The notes: generated by a model not told the origin, from the sequence alone. A stretch of 8,088 bases of DNA from Cyclobacteriaceae bacterium (GCA_025363495.1 JANYDR010000274.1:1-8088), one strand, 5' to 3'. Shown: positions 1-6,172, counted from the first letter of the stretch. Program-made: numbers and translations.

Positions 1-578
1 TGGATAAAGGAGGAACGCAATCAGCCGAACAGATAAAACGCTTCGCAGCACGCATGAAAAAATTTGACATCATCCCTGAATATTCGTTTGTATTGGGATT
101 TCCCGCTGAAACGCCTGAGAAAGTAATGGCCCAGATAAATCGGGATATTGAATTCATAAAAGAAATAAAAAGGATCAATCCAGACACAGAGATCATTATA
201 TATGTCTATAGCCCGGTTGCGACGGAAGGTTCAGAAATGTATGAAGCGGTGAAAAAATCAGGCTTCAGGTTTCCGGAAAAACTGGAGGAATGGCTGGAGC
301 CCGCCTGGCAAAATTTCGACTTGCGTAAAAACCCGTTAACTCCCTGGCTTACTTCTGAGATGGTTGACAAGATCCTGGGCTTCGAAACAGTGCTTAACGC
401 CCGTTATCCAACTATATCTGACTTTAAGCTCACACCGGTTCAAAAGAAAGTAATGCGATGGTTATCCTCGCTCCGTTATAAAACTAATTTTTTTCATTTT
501 CCATACGAACTAAAAGCACTTCAGAAATTCTGGCTCAAATACCGCCAGCCTGAGATTGAAGGATTTTACATAGACTAA
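1..578 (+). CDS. Radical SAM protein (B12-binding-type family), C-terminal part only
   Basis: The gene is cut by the left edge; the reading frame is open from base 3, giving 191 visible residues ending in TAA at 576-578. The visible part begins near the end of a radical SAM barrel. The stretch FVLGFPAETPEKV followed by an amphipathic helix, and then the strand IIIYVYSPVATEGS, are the 'GFPgET' and late-barrel elements common in B12-binding-domain radical SAM enzymes. After the barrel comes a basic, aromatic-rich tail with helices (ELKALQKFWLKYRQPEIEG). The CxxxCxxC cluster motif and any N-terminal cobalamin domain would lie upstream of the window, so neither is seen. The ATG at base 54 is internal, not the true start. 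The gene overlaps the downstream methyltransferase by one base (TAATG), suggesting co-translation. Substrate unknown; methylation or another radical rearrangement of a lipid, sugar or peptide is possible. Confidence 0.8.
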   Translation, partial: DKGGTQSAEQIKRFAARMKKFDIIPEYSFVLGFPAETPEKVMAQINRDIEFIKEIKRINPDTEIIIYVYSPVATEGSEMYEAVKKSGFRFPEKLEEWLEPAWQNFDLRKNPLTPWLTSEMVDKILGFETVLNARYPTISDFKLTPVQKKVMRWLSSLRYKTNFFHFPYELKALQKFWLKYRQPEIEGFYID

Positions 579-1240
579 TGAATGTTCTTGTACGAAAAAT
601 TCTTTCGCCACTTCCTTTTTTGGTACGATGGTATCTTTCTAAAAAGCGGACATACCGCTATCAAAATATTTACATTGATGTGTTTCCTGGCGTTTTCCAT
701 CCGGGGCTTTTTTTCAGCACGAGCATTCTCATTGACTTTATATCAAGACAATCATTTAGTGGAGATTCCGTACTGGAAGTTGGCTCCGGTACTGGAATCA
801 TTTCTATAAAGGCAAGTAAAATGGGAGCTAAAGTAACTGCCGTCGATATCAGTTCACTGGCTATTGAAAACACTAAAGTCAATACAAAAAAAAATAATGC
901 CGAAATTACGATTGTCCAATCTGATCTTTTTGAGAGGCTTACATCGTCATTTGATTGGATTTTTGTCAACCCACCCTACTATCCTAAAAAAGCTACAAAG
1001 GAGGAAGAATTTGCCTGGTACTGCGGCGAGCAGCACGAGTATTTTTCTAAATTCTTTAGCAAACTTTCATCTGTCGCGCACGACAAAAGTCAAATCATTA
1101 TGGTTCTTTCAGAAGTATGCGATCTCAAAACAATCTTTAGAATTGCCTCGGACCATCACTTTGAGTTGGTAAAGATTTTAGAAAAGAAAGTCTGGCTTGA
1201 CGGAAAAAATTACATCTTCCAGATCAAGACATTTCAATAA
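578..1240 (+). CDS. Class I SAM-dependent methyltransferase with NPPY motif (PrmC/HemK-like small methyltransferase)
   Basis: A 220-residue protein with a Rossmann methyltransferase core. Motif I is VLEVGSGTG at residues 65-73, the acidic ribose-binding end of strand 2 is D90 in AVDIS, an SDLF element sits at 115-118, and the catalytic-type NPPYYP lies at 131-136. NPPY motifs belong to N-methyltransferases acting on amide or planar nitrogens (PrmC/HemK, RsmC/RlmG-like 'MTS' families). A GVFHPGLFFST segment at 38-48 resembles the motif preceding the core in HemK2-type enzymes. The helical N-terminal domain of genuine PrmC is absent, and the first 30 residues are basic and hydrophobic, so I would not call it prmC. 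The ATG at 578 overlaps the TAA of the radical SAM gene by one base, pointing to translational coupling and a shared pathway. It ends 11 bases from the convergent desaturase. The substrate cannot be told from sequence. Confidence 0.8.
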   Translation: MNVLVRKILSPLPFLVRWYLSKKRTYRYQNIYIDVFPGVFHPGLFFSTSILIDFISRQSFSGDSVLEVGSGTGIISIKASKMGAKVTAVDISSLAIENTKVNTKKNNAEITIVQSDLFERLTSSFDWIFVNPPYYPKKATKEEEFAWYCGEQHEYFSKFFSKLSSVAHDKSQIIMVLSEVCDLKTIFRIASDHHFELVKILEKKVWLDGKNYIFQIKTFQ

Positions 1241-1251
1241 CCCATCTCAAA

Positions 1252-2361
1252 TCAGGCAGTAGCCAAAACAGGATCAGTTTTTTCTTCGCCAAGCTCCTTA
1301 AGCATATGAGCATGAGCGACAAGAGCGTCCCAAAAAGTCTCTTTCATTTTATAAGGAAGCCCGAATTCTTCCGCTGTCTTTTCAACAATGGCAGAAAGGT
1401 GACGGTAGTGAACATGGCAAATGTTAGGGAAAAGGTGATGCTCTACCTGGAAGTTGAGACCCCCAACATACCACGATAAAATCCGGTTGTTGTGTGCAAA
1501 ATTTGTTGTGGTATGCAACTGATGAATGGCCCAGCTATTCTCAAGTGTTCCATTTATATCCGGCATTAAATAAGAAGTACCCTCCACCACGTGTGCAGGT
1601 TGAAATACAATTGCCAGAATAAAACCCGCTACAAAGTGCATTACTGCAAAACCCAGAAGAATTTGATACCAAGCAAATGGCAGCACCATAATCGGAATGA
1701 CAAAAATATAAATGACATACACCACTTTTGTAAAAATTAGAATAGCCCATTCTGTAAGAATATCGGCTTTTTGTTTTTTTACAAGCCCTTCGTTTTGATA
1801 ACGTACCAAACGAAAGAAATCCTTACCAACAACCCACACTATTGTCATGAGGGCATACAGAAACCATGCATACAAATGTTGAAAGCGATGAAATGATCTC
1901 CGGGGTGAATCCGGTGACATACGCAGTACACCCCTTGGACTGATATCTTCATCTACTTCATAAATATTTGTATAGGTGTGATGTAGAACGTTGTGCTGTA
2001 TTTTCCAGTTAAAAGCATTTGCTCCAACTAAATTCAATGAGTAGCCCATCATTTCATTAATCCACGGTTTGCTGGAGTACGCACCATGATTTGCATCATG
2101 CATAACGGATAGACCAATACCCGCTATTCCCAGACCCATGATAACACACAGGAAAAGATAAACCCATAAAGTTGTAGCTACTCCGGTTAAACTTATTGCA
2201 TAAGGCACAAAGAATAAAGACATCATGAAAATGGTTTTGATTACCATCTCAGCGTTAGCGTTGCGGCTTATGTTCTTCGTCTTGAAGTAATTATTAACAC
2301 GCTGACTAAGTGTAGAATAAAATTCCGGTTGGTTGGTACCAAACTTAATGTTTTTGCTCAT
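1252..2361 (-). CDS. Membrane fatty acid desaturase (acyl-CoA/acyl-lipid, front-end type)
   Basis: A 369-residue integral membrane di-iron desaturase that inserts a double bond into a fatty acyl chain at the cytoplasmic membrane. All three histidine boxes are present: HDANH at residues 88-92, HNVLHH at 123-128 and QVEHH at 305-309. The glutamine that replaces histidine in the third box is typical of front-end (delta-5/delta-6, 'linoleoyl-CoA desaturase') enzymes. Hydrophobic segments lie at about 44-62, 66-86, 163-180, 205-228 and 232-255, giving the usual arrangement with boxes on the cytoplasmic side. There is no fused cytochrome b5 domain, as is usual in bacterial members, so a separate electron donor is needed. 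Length is normal for the family. The ATG at 2361 begins MSKNIKFG and has no Shine-Dalgarno sequence. It is transcribed toward the methyltransferase gene with only 11 bases between the two stops. Regiospecificity cannot be decided from sequence. Confidence 0.93.
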   Translation of the reverse strand: MSKNIKFGTNQPEFYSTLSQRVNNYFKTKNISRNANAEMVIKTIFMMSLFFVPYAISLTGVATTLWVYLFLCVIMGLGIAGIGLSVMHDANHGAYSSKPWINEMMGYSLNLVGANAFNWKIQHNVLHHTYTNIYEVDEDISPRGVLRMSPDSPRRSFHRFQHLYAWFLYALMTIVWVVGKDFFRLVRYQNEGLVKKQKADILTEWAILIFTKVVYVIYIFVIPIMVLPFAWYQILLGFAVMHFVAGFILAIVFQPAHVVEGTSYLMPDINGTLENSWAIHQLHTTTNFAHNNRILSWYVGGLNFQVEHHLFPNICHVHYRHLSAIVEKTAEEFGLPYKMKETFWDALVAHAHMLKELGEEKTDPVLATA

Positions 2362-2370
2362 GCATTGATG

Positions 2371-2420
2371 GTTAGGATGCCCTTGGCGGGGAACCCCAAG
2401 CGTTAGGGTTAGGTTTTAGT
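2371..2420 (-). promoter_or_regulatory. Repeat- and hairpin-containing 5' leader of the desaturase gene
   Basis: The predicted untranslated leader carries three copies of GTTAGG on the plus strand (2371-2376, 2402-2407, 2408-2413), read as CCUAAC in the mRNA. Between the single copy and the tandem pair lies an inverted repeat, CTTGG at 2382-2386 and CCAAG at 2396-2400, with a GC-rich interior that could also pair. A hairpin flanked by a repeated short motif in the leader of a membrane-lipid enzyme suggests post-transcriptional control, but this is inference. No known riboswitch class is recognised. Confidence 0.35.
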
Positions 2421-2439
2421 TAACAATCTATATATATCT

Positions 2440-2447
2440 CAAATATA
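2440..2447 (-). promoter_or_regulatory. Candidate -7 promoter element for the desaturase gene
   Basis: On the minus strand these bases read TATATTTG, an exact match to the Bacteroidota -7 consensus TAnnTTTG. A convincing TTTG or TTG at -33 is missing; only a T-rich stretch at 2462-2465 is near, with spacing that is too short. If it is used, transcription would begin about 70 bases before the ATG at 2361, leaving a leader long enough for the repeats and hairpin described there. Confidence 0.4.
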
Positions 2448-2489
2448 CTTCTTTAGGTCTGAAAACGGTTGTTAAGATTTCAATAACAC

Positions 2490-2510
2490 TCGATTTTTTT
2501 AAAAAATTGA
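2490..2510. repeat. AT-rich near-perfect palindrome between apbE and the desaturase gene
   Basis: A 21-base palindrome (TCGA followed by seven bases dominated by T, then A6, then TTGA) with a single G:T mismatch. It starts 6 bases beyond the apbE stop on the minus strand. It could be a weak AT-rich transcription end for apbE or a protein-binding site upstream of the desaturase promoter. Low GC makes a classical intrinsic terminator unlikely, and chance symmetry in AT-rich DNA is possible. Confidence 0.3.
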
Positions 2511-2516
2511 TGCCTT

Positions 2517-3545
2517 TTACGGCTGAATTCGAAGGTCTTCTTTAATTCCCTCAGATACATATGTCTTTATTCCGTCTGCCGATGAATAAATAAAAAAAAC
2601 ATCAAGTTCCGGATGATCTTTCAATACTTCGAGTCCTTTTATATGCCCCATTGACATAAAGGCGGTCGCCCAGGCATCCGCTGTAGAACAGTCAGCAGCA
2701 AAAACTGTTGCACTTAACAACTCATGTTGCACAGGAAACCCCGAAACAGGATCGATGGTATGCGAGTATTTCTTTCCATCAACTTCACGATAGTTAAAGT
2801 AATTTCCTGATGTTGTGAATCCTTTGTTTTTTAAAATAACATAGGCTTTGAATTTTTGTTCTATGTAATCGGAATTAGGGTCAAGAACACCGATTTCCCA
2901 AATGCGGTCATCTTTAATATTTTTTCCCAATGCTACTCCCTCGCCACCCAGTTCTATAAAGAAATTCTCCAGTAACTTTGATTTAAAAAAATCTGCAATC
3001 ACATCGGCACCGTAACCTTGCCCTATTGCACTAAAGTCAATTTGAACACGCGGGTCATTCTTCCAAATACTATCGCTATTAAAATTGATTTTCTCAAATC
3101 CAACAAATTCTCTGGCAGCAAGAACCTCCGCAGTATCAGGACGGATCACTTTCTTTGGTCCAAATCCCCAGGCATTTACCAACGGCATTACGGTAGGGTC
3201 ATAGGCACCCTGAGAGCCACTTACTACTTCTTGCGATTTCTTTAGTGGTGGAAAAAAATAGGGCAACTTAAAAACCAGGGAACGTCGCGCACGATTAAAT
3301 CGCGAAATTTCGGAAGCTGTGTCGTACGTGTTAATTGACTTGTTAACAAGTTTCAATAATGAATCGACAGAACTTTGAAAATTCCTGTTTCGATCATCAA
3401 AATAAGTGATATGATAACTGGTACCCATGGTCTTTCCTTCCAGTTTGATAGGCTCATTGGAATTCTTACTCCTATAATACCAGACGATGCCGATCGCCAA
3501 AAGCAAGACAAGTGAGTACAAAGCATTCTTTACCCGTGAATTCAT
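2517..3545 (-). CDS. apbE: ApbE-type FAD:protein FMN transferase, membrane anchored
   Basis: A 342-residue flavin transferase that cuts FAD and attaches FMN through a phosphoester bond to a Thr/Ser of target proteins (such as NqrB/NqrC or RnfG/RnfD subunits) on the outer face of the inner membrane. An N-terminal membrane segment at about residues 9-24, with no lipobox cysteine, points to an anchored periplasmic enzyme. Family motifs in order are MGTSYHITY at 40-48, GAYDPTVMPLVNAWGFG at 113-129, DFSAIGQGYGAD at 170-181, ELGGEG at 198-203, SGNYF at 246-250, SHTIDPVSG at 261-269 and AADCSTADAWATA at 284-296. Asp290 and Thr294 in the last motif fit the Mg2+-binding pair of the family. Length is usual. 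The ATG at 3545 lies 5 bases beyond a TTTG box. No FMN-accepting partner is encoded in the window, so its target must lie elsewhere. It diverges from ruvB and is followed by the desaturase gene with a 155-base gap, so a single operon is doubtful. Confidence 0.94.
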   Translation of the reverse strand: MNSRVKNALYSLVLLLAIGIVWYYRSKNSNEPIKLEGKTMGTSYHITYFDDRNRNFQSSVDSLLKLVNKSINTYDTASEISRFNRARRSLVFKLPYFFPPLKKSQEVVSGSQGAYDPTVMPLVNAWGFGPKKVIRPDTAEVLAAREFVGFEKINFNSDSIWKNDPRVQIDFSAIGQGYGADVIADFFKSKLLENFFIELGGEGVALGKNIKDDRIWEIGVLDPNSDYIEQKFKAYVILKNKGFTTSGNYFNYREVDGKKYSHTIDPVSGFPVQHELLSATVFAADCSTADAWATAFMSMGHIKGLEVLKDHPELDVFFIYSSADGIKTYVSEGIKEDLRIQP

Positions 3546-3550
3546 TCTGG

Positions 3551-3579
3551 CAAATTACTAGTAAATGACCAAGTACAAA
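3551..3579 (-). promoter_or_regulatory. Candidate promoter of apbE, leaderless type
   Basis: On the minus strand there is TTTG (plus-strand CAAA 3576-3579), 18 bases, then TAATTTG (plus-strand 3551-3557). The latter is one base short of the TAnnTTTG consensus. Only 5 bases separate it from the ATG at 3545, so any transcript would be leaderless or nearly so. The imperfect -7 box keeps confidence moderate. Confidence 0.4.
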
Positions 3580-3673
3580 AATGGGTCTCGTTTTCAAAGC
3601 TGCAACACGTTACCATCGATTATTTCATTAATTGGATGTGGCTAAATAGTTTAGTGAACCCAGAACTTAGAAC

Positions 3674-3704
3674 TTTGAATGGCGGGTCCAGTAATGTAGT
3701 TTTG
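3674..3704 (+). promoter_or_regulatory. Consensus Bacteroidota promoter for ruvB-queG
   Basis: TTTG at 3674-3677, a 19-base spacer and TAGTTTTG at 3697-3704 match the -33 TTTG and -7 TAnnTTTG consensus of Bacteroidota housekeeping sigma factors at the expected spacing. The likely transcription start is around 3710, so the leader before the ATG at 3722 is only about 10 bases. A tandem AGAACTT repeat (3662-3668 and 3669-3675) lies against and slightly overlaps the -33 box. It may be a binding site or chance. Confidence 0.65.
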
Positions 3705-3721
3705 AATGACCGAATAATACG

Positions 3722-4753
3722 ATGCGCGAAGATTATTTAAAACCTGACAACGGAAGTTTGAACGATGCGGAAAAAGACGTCGAGAGAGCTTTACGCCCAC
3801 TAAGTTTTGGCGACTTCACGGGTCAGCAAAAGGTTGTAGATAATATCAAAGTATTCGTTCAGGCCGCAAAACAACGCGGCGAATCTTTAGACCACGTGTT
3901 GCTTCATGGTCCTCCCGGCCTTGGTAAAACCACACTTTCCTTTATCATTGCCAATGAACTCGGCAGCAATATTAAAATTACATCAGGGCCAGTACTTGAC
4001 AAACCAGGTGATCTTGCCGGTCTTCTTACCAATCTTGAAACAAACGATGTTCTTTTTATTGATGAGATTCACCGCCTCAATCCTATTGTGGAGGAGTATC
4101 TCTATTCTGCCATGGAGGATTATCGTATTGATATTATGCTTGACAGTGGACCCAATGCGAGGTCTGTACAAATAAATTTAAATCCGTTTACACTGATTGG
4201 TGCAACGACCCGTGCCGGGTTGCTCACTTCACCTCTTCGCGCAAGATTTGGCATCACTGCACGACTGGAATACTACGATTCCACATTGCTTACTAAAATT
4301 GTACACCGTTCGGCTTCAATTCTTGCTACATCAATCAATGATGATGCAGCTTTTGAAATTGCCAGACGAAGCCGGGGGACTCCCCGTATTGCAAATAACT
4401 TGCTTCGTCGTACTCGCGATTTTGCTCAAATTAAAGGCGACGGCAATATCACAAAATCTATTTCCCAAATGGCGCTACAGGCACTTGATGTAGATGAGCA
4501 CGGTTTGGATGATATGGATAATCGAATTCTTACTACCATCATAGAAAAATTTAAAGGTGGCCCGGTAGGACTCAGCACGATTGCCACAGCTGTTGGTGAA
4601 GAGGCAGAGACTATTGAAGAAATGTACGAGCCTTTCTTAATTCAGGAAGGATATTTGAAACGGACCGCAAGAGGAAGAGAAGCGACCGAATTGGCTTACA
4701 AACATTTGAAGATTGCCCCGCCGGCTTCCCGTGGGCCGGGATTGTTTGATTGA
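3722..4753 (+). CDS. ruvB: Holliday junction branch migration ATPase RuvB
   Basis: A 343-residue AAA+ motor that forms hexameric rings on DNA and, with RuvA and RuvC, drives branch migration and resolution of Holliday junctions in recombination repair. Walker A GPPGLGKT is at 63-70, Walker B FIDEIH at 112-117, sensor 1 GATTR at 160-164, the arginine-finger segment SPLRARFG at 170-177 (R173 the likely finger), and sensor 2 GTPRIANN at 219-226. The C-terminal winged helix includes GGPVGLSTIATAVGEE at 279-294 and ends in EPFLIQEGYLKRTARGR at 303-319, where the TxRGR element contacts DNA. Length is normal and no key residue is missing. The ATG at 3722 follows a consensus promoter closely. An upstream ATG inside that promoter runs into a stop after three codons. 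ruvA and ruvC are not in the window. The next gene, queG, starts 17 bases after the TGA. Confidence 0.98.
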   Translation: MREDYLKPDNGSLNDAEKDVERALRPLSFGDFTGQQKVVDNIKVFVQAAKQRGESLDHVLLHGPPGLGKTTLSFIIANELGSNIKITSGPVLDKPGDLAGLLTNLETNDVLFIDEIHRLNPIVEEYLYSAMEDYRIDIMLDSGPNARSVQINLNPFTLIGATTRAGLLTSPLRARFGITARLEYYDSTLLTKIVHRSASILATSINDDAAFEIARRSRGTPRIANNLLRRTRDFAQIKGDGNITKSISQMALQALDVDEHGLDDMDNRILTTIIEKFKGGPVGLSTIATAVGEEAETIEEMYEPFLIQEGYLKRTARGREATELAYKHLKIAPPASRGPGLFD

Positions 4754-4770
4754 TACACCTGGTATTGGTA

Positions 4771-5739
4771 ATGAGTAACATTAGCACCAGTCAACGTACA
4801 CAACTCATTAAATCCATTGCCCATGAGTTGGGATTCAGTTTCTGTGGTATTTCAAAAGCAGATTTTCTTGAAGAAGAAGCACCCAGGCTTGAGGAATGGC
4901 TACGCCGTGGTTATCAGGGAAAAATGGAATACCTCGAAAACCATTTCGATAAACGACTTGATCCACGTTTGCTTGTTCCCGAAGCTAAATCGGTAGTTAG
5001 TCTTCTGTATAATTATTATCCAAAAAAAGAATTGTCTGCGACTGAATCATCCTCAACGATAGATTCATTAGATAAATTAAAAGTTGCCCGCTTTGCCTTT
5101 GGAGAAGACTATCACTTTGTGGTGAAAGAGAAGCTGAAAGAATTTCTTGATCGCTTACGGGAATCGATTGGCGAAATTAATGGCCGAGCATTTGTTGACT
5201 CCGCTCCGGTAATGGAACGCGCCTGGGCAGCAAAAAGTGGTATTGGCTGGATTGGGAAAAATAGTTTGCTTCTCAATCGGTCAATGGGAAGCTTCTTTTT
5301 TCTTGCTGAACTTATACTTGATCTTGAACTTGAACCCGACGGTCCGATTAAAGACTATTGTGGCTCATGCTCTGCCTGCATGGACGCGTGCCCGACAGAT
5401 GCAATAACGGAGCCTTATGCTGTGAATGGAAGCAAATGTATTTCCTATTTCACTATTGAATTAAAAGAGGAGATTCCGCAATCCGTAAAAGGAAAATTTG
5501 AAAACTGGATCTTTGGATGTGATATCTGTCAGGAGGTGTGTCCATGGAATCGTTTTGCACAACCTCATAACGAACCAAGGTTTCAACCCAAACCAGATTT
5601 AGAAAATATGTCCGTCTCCGATTGGAAAGAAATCACAGAAGAAGTTTTTAATCGTCTCTTTAAGGATTCTCCGGTGAAGCGAACTAAGTTTTCAGGATTG
5701 AAAAGGAATATTGATTTTGTTACTAAGCAAGGTCTTTAA
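4771..5739 (+). CDS. queG: Epoxyqueuosine reductase QueG
   Basis: A 322-residue cobalamin-dependent iron-sulfur reductase that converts epoxyqueuosine to queuosine at the wobble position 34 of tRNAs with GUN anticodons (the final step of the pathway). The N-terminal half carries the family segment FVDSAPVMERAWA, whose Asp143 is the conserved acid near the active site, followed by SGIGWIGKN. Two ferredoxin-type clusters follow: CGSCSACMDACP (Cys 197, 200, 203, 207) and GCDICQEVCPWN (Cys 250, 253, 257), with Cys223 as a further ligand. The protein ends soon after SPVKRTKFSGLKRN and lacks the long C-terminal HEAT-like extension of the E. coli and Bacillus enzymes, which I believe is common in this phylum. 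I chose the ATG at 4771. A TTG at 4750, overlapping the ruvB stop, would add seven residues unlike the family start. Likely co-transcribed with ruvB; a terminator lies about 105 bases downstream. Confidence 0.96.
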   Translation: MSNISTSQRTQLIKSIAHELGFSFCGISKADFLEEEAPRLEEWLRRGYQGKMEYLENHFDKRLDPRLLVPEAKSVVSLLYNYYPKKELSATESSSTIDSLDKLKVARFAFGEDYHFVVKEKLKEFLDRLRESIGEINGRAFVDSAPVMERAWAAKSGIGWIGKNSLLLNRSMGSFFFLAELILDLELEPDGPIKDYCGSCSACMDACPTDAITEPYAVNGSKCISYFTIELKEEIPQSVKGKFENWIFGCDICQEVCPWNRFAQPHNEPRFQPKPDLENMSVSDWKEITEEVFNRLFKDSPVKRTKFSGLKRNIDFVTKQGL

Positions 5740-5747
5740 GGTTACGC

Positions 5748-5789
5748 AGGTCTTCACAGAATTTATGTCTTAAAGTTCCCTGAAGATCT
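5748..5789. repeat. Imperfect inverted repeat after queG
   Basis: AGGTCTTCA at 5748-5756 pairs with TGAAGATCT at 5781-5789, nine bases with one G:T pair, around a 24-base loop. Flanking ACGC and GCGT could extend the stem with a bulge. It lies in the queG 3' untranslated region. It may protect the mRNA end, or be the remnant of a longer element. Confidence 0.3.
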
Positions 5790-5809
5790 ACGTGCGTTCA
5801 GTCAGCGGG

Positions 5810-5834
5810 AAATGCATTGACCTTCTATGCATTT
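5810..5834. repeat. Perfect 8-base inverted repeat before the terminator
   Basis: AAATGCAT at 5810-5817 and ATGCATTT at 5827-5834 form a perfect 8-base stem with a 9-base loop. It sits 9 bases before the terminator hairpin and has no T-run of its own. It could be a second 3'-end hairpin or a binding site for a dimeric protein; nothing else identifies it. Confidence 0.4.
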
Positions 5835-5843
5835 GCAATAAAA

Positions 5844-5861
5844 AAGCCCCTTTCGGGGCTT
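5844..5861. terminator. Bidirectional intrinsic terminator
   Basis: AAGCCCC, the loop TTTC and GGGGCTT form a perfect 7-base stem. On the plus strand it is followed by CTGTTTTTCTTGTTT and can end queG transcripts. On the minus strand the loop is a stable GAAA tetraloop followed directly by TTTTTATTG, an even better terminator, 28 bases after the stop of the small gene. It therefore serves both convergent transcripts. Confidence 0.88.
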
Positions 5862-5889
5862 CTGTTTTTCTTGTTTAGTCTTCTTTGTT

Positions 5890-6072
5890 TTACGCTACTA
5901 CAAAACAACGATTTAAAATCGCCTGGTGGGCCCCGAAGTTAGCATAACACCAACTTCTAAGTTCCTGAACCTCTTCATTGATCAACATTTTGATCGCTTT
6001 TCGCAGCTCCTTCTCAAAGAGCCTTGCGTCAAAACTCACACGGGTGAGCACCTTTTTCGCATAATTAAGCAT
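5890..6072 (-). CDS. Small hypothetical protein (60 residues), Bacteroidota type
   Basis: A 60-residue predicted helical, basic protein beginning MLNYAKKVLTRVSFD and containing LFEKELRKAI, then EEVQELRSWCYANFG. It has one Trp (41) and two Cys (42 and 56), with no signal peptide or membrane segment. The pattern 'YAKK-LT-VSFD--LFEKEL-KA' matches my memory of a short, uncharacterised protein found repeatedly in Bacteroidota; that recollection is unverified. Support for coding comes from a strong terminator in the right orientation 28 bases after its stop. An in-frame stop lies five codons upstream of the ATG, which fixes the start. The opposite strand also has an open frame here, but with a less protein-like composition. 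Function unknown; I infer a small cytoplasmic protein. Confidence 0.72.
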   Translation of the reverse strand: MLNYAKKVLTRVSFDARLFEKELRKAIKMLINEEVQELRSWCYANFGAHQAILNRCFVVA

Positions 6073-6145
6073 GGTCCAATAAAATTAAAGTACGTGGGCG
6101 TATCTGGGTACGCGATTTATAACGTTGAAAATTAACAAAAGCGTC

Positions 6146-6172
6146 TTTGAGTTAAAAGAAAAATTAAATTTG
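6146..6172 (+). promoter_or_regulatory. Candidate promoter of the batD-aroC unit
   Basis: TAAATTTG at 6165-6172 matches TAnnTTTG exactly. A TTTG at 6146-6149 lies upstream but with a spacer of 15 bases, shorter than the usual 19 or so. The predicted start of transcription near 6179 gives a leader of about 25 bases containing the 8-base palindrome TTGCGCAA (6186-6193). Confidence 0.5.

Noticed and set aside
54..56. ATG at 54 as the start of the first gene
   Set aside because: The frame is open to the left edge, and the residues before this Met continue the radical SAM barrel, so the gene is simply truncated by the window.
582..1172. Additional plus- and minus-strand open frames of 75-102 residues inside the methyltransferase gene
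   Set aside because: They overlap a gene with clear methyltransferase motifs, have no recognisable domain, and are expected by chance in another frame.
1541..1750. A 69-residue minus-strand open frame rich in Cys, Ser and Tyr
   Set aside because: It lies inside the desaturase gene in a shifted frame, and its composition is typical of a shadow frame.
2371..2420. Telomere-like or CRISPR-like repeat from the GTTAGG copies
   Set aside because: There are only three 6-base copies with irregular spacing and no spacers or cas genes.
2362..2440. Known riboswitch in the desaturase leader
   Set aside because: No conserved core of a riboswitch class I know could be recognised; only a simple hairpin and repeats are seen.
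4750..4770. TTG start for queG overlapping the ruvB stop
   Set aside because: It would add seven hydrophobic residues unlike the family N-terminus; the ATG at 4771 gives a normal start.
6098..6113. GCGTA/TACGC inverted repeat upstream of the small minus-strand gene
   Set aside because: A 5-base stem with a 6-base loop is too short to stand out from chance, and it has no T-run.
5926..6135. A 69-residue plus-strand open frame opposite the small minus-strand gene
   Set aside because: No plus-strand terminator follows it. The minus frame has more protein-like helical composition, a familiar pattern and a terminator at the right place.
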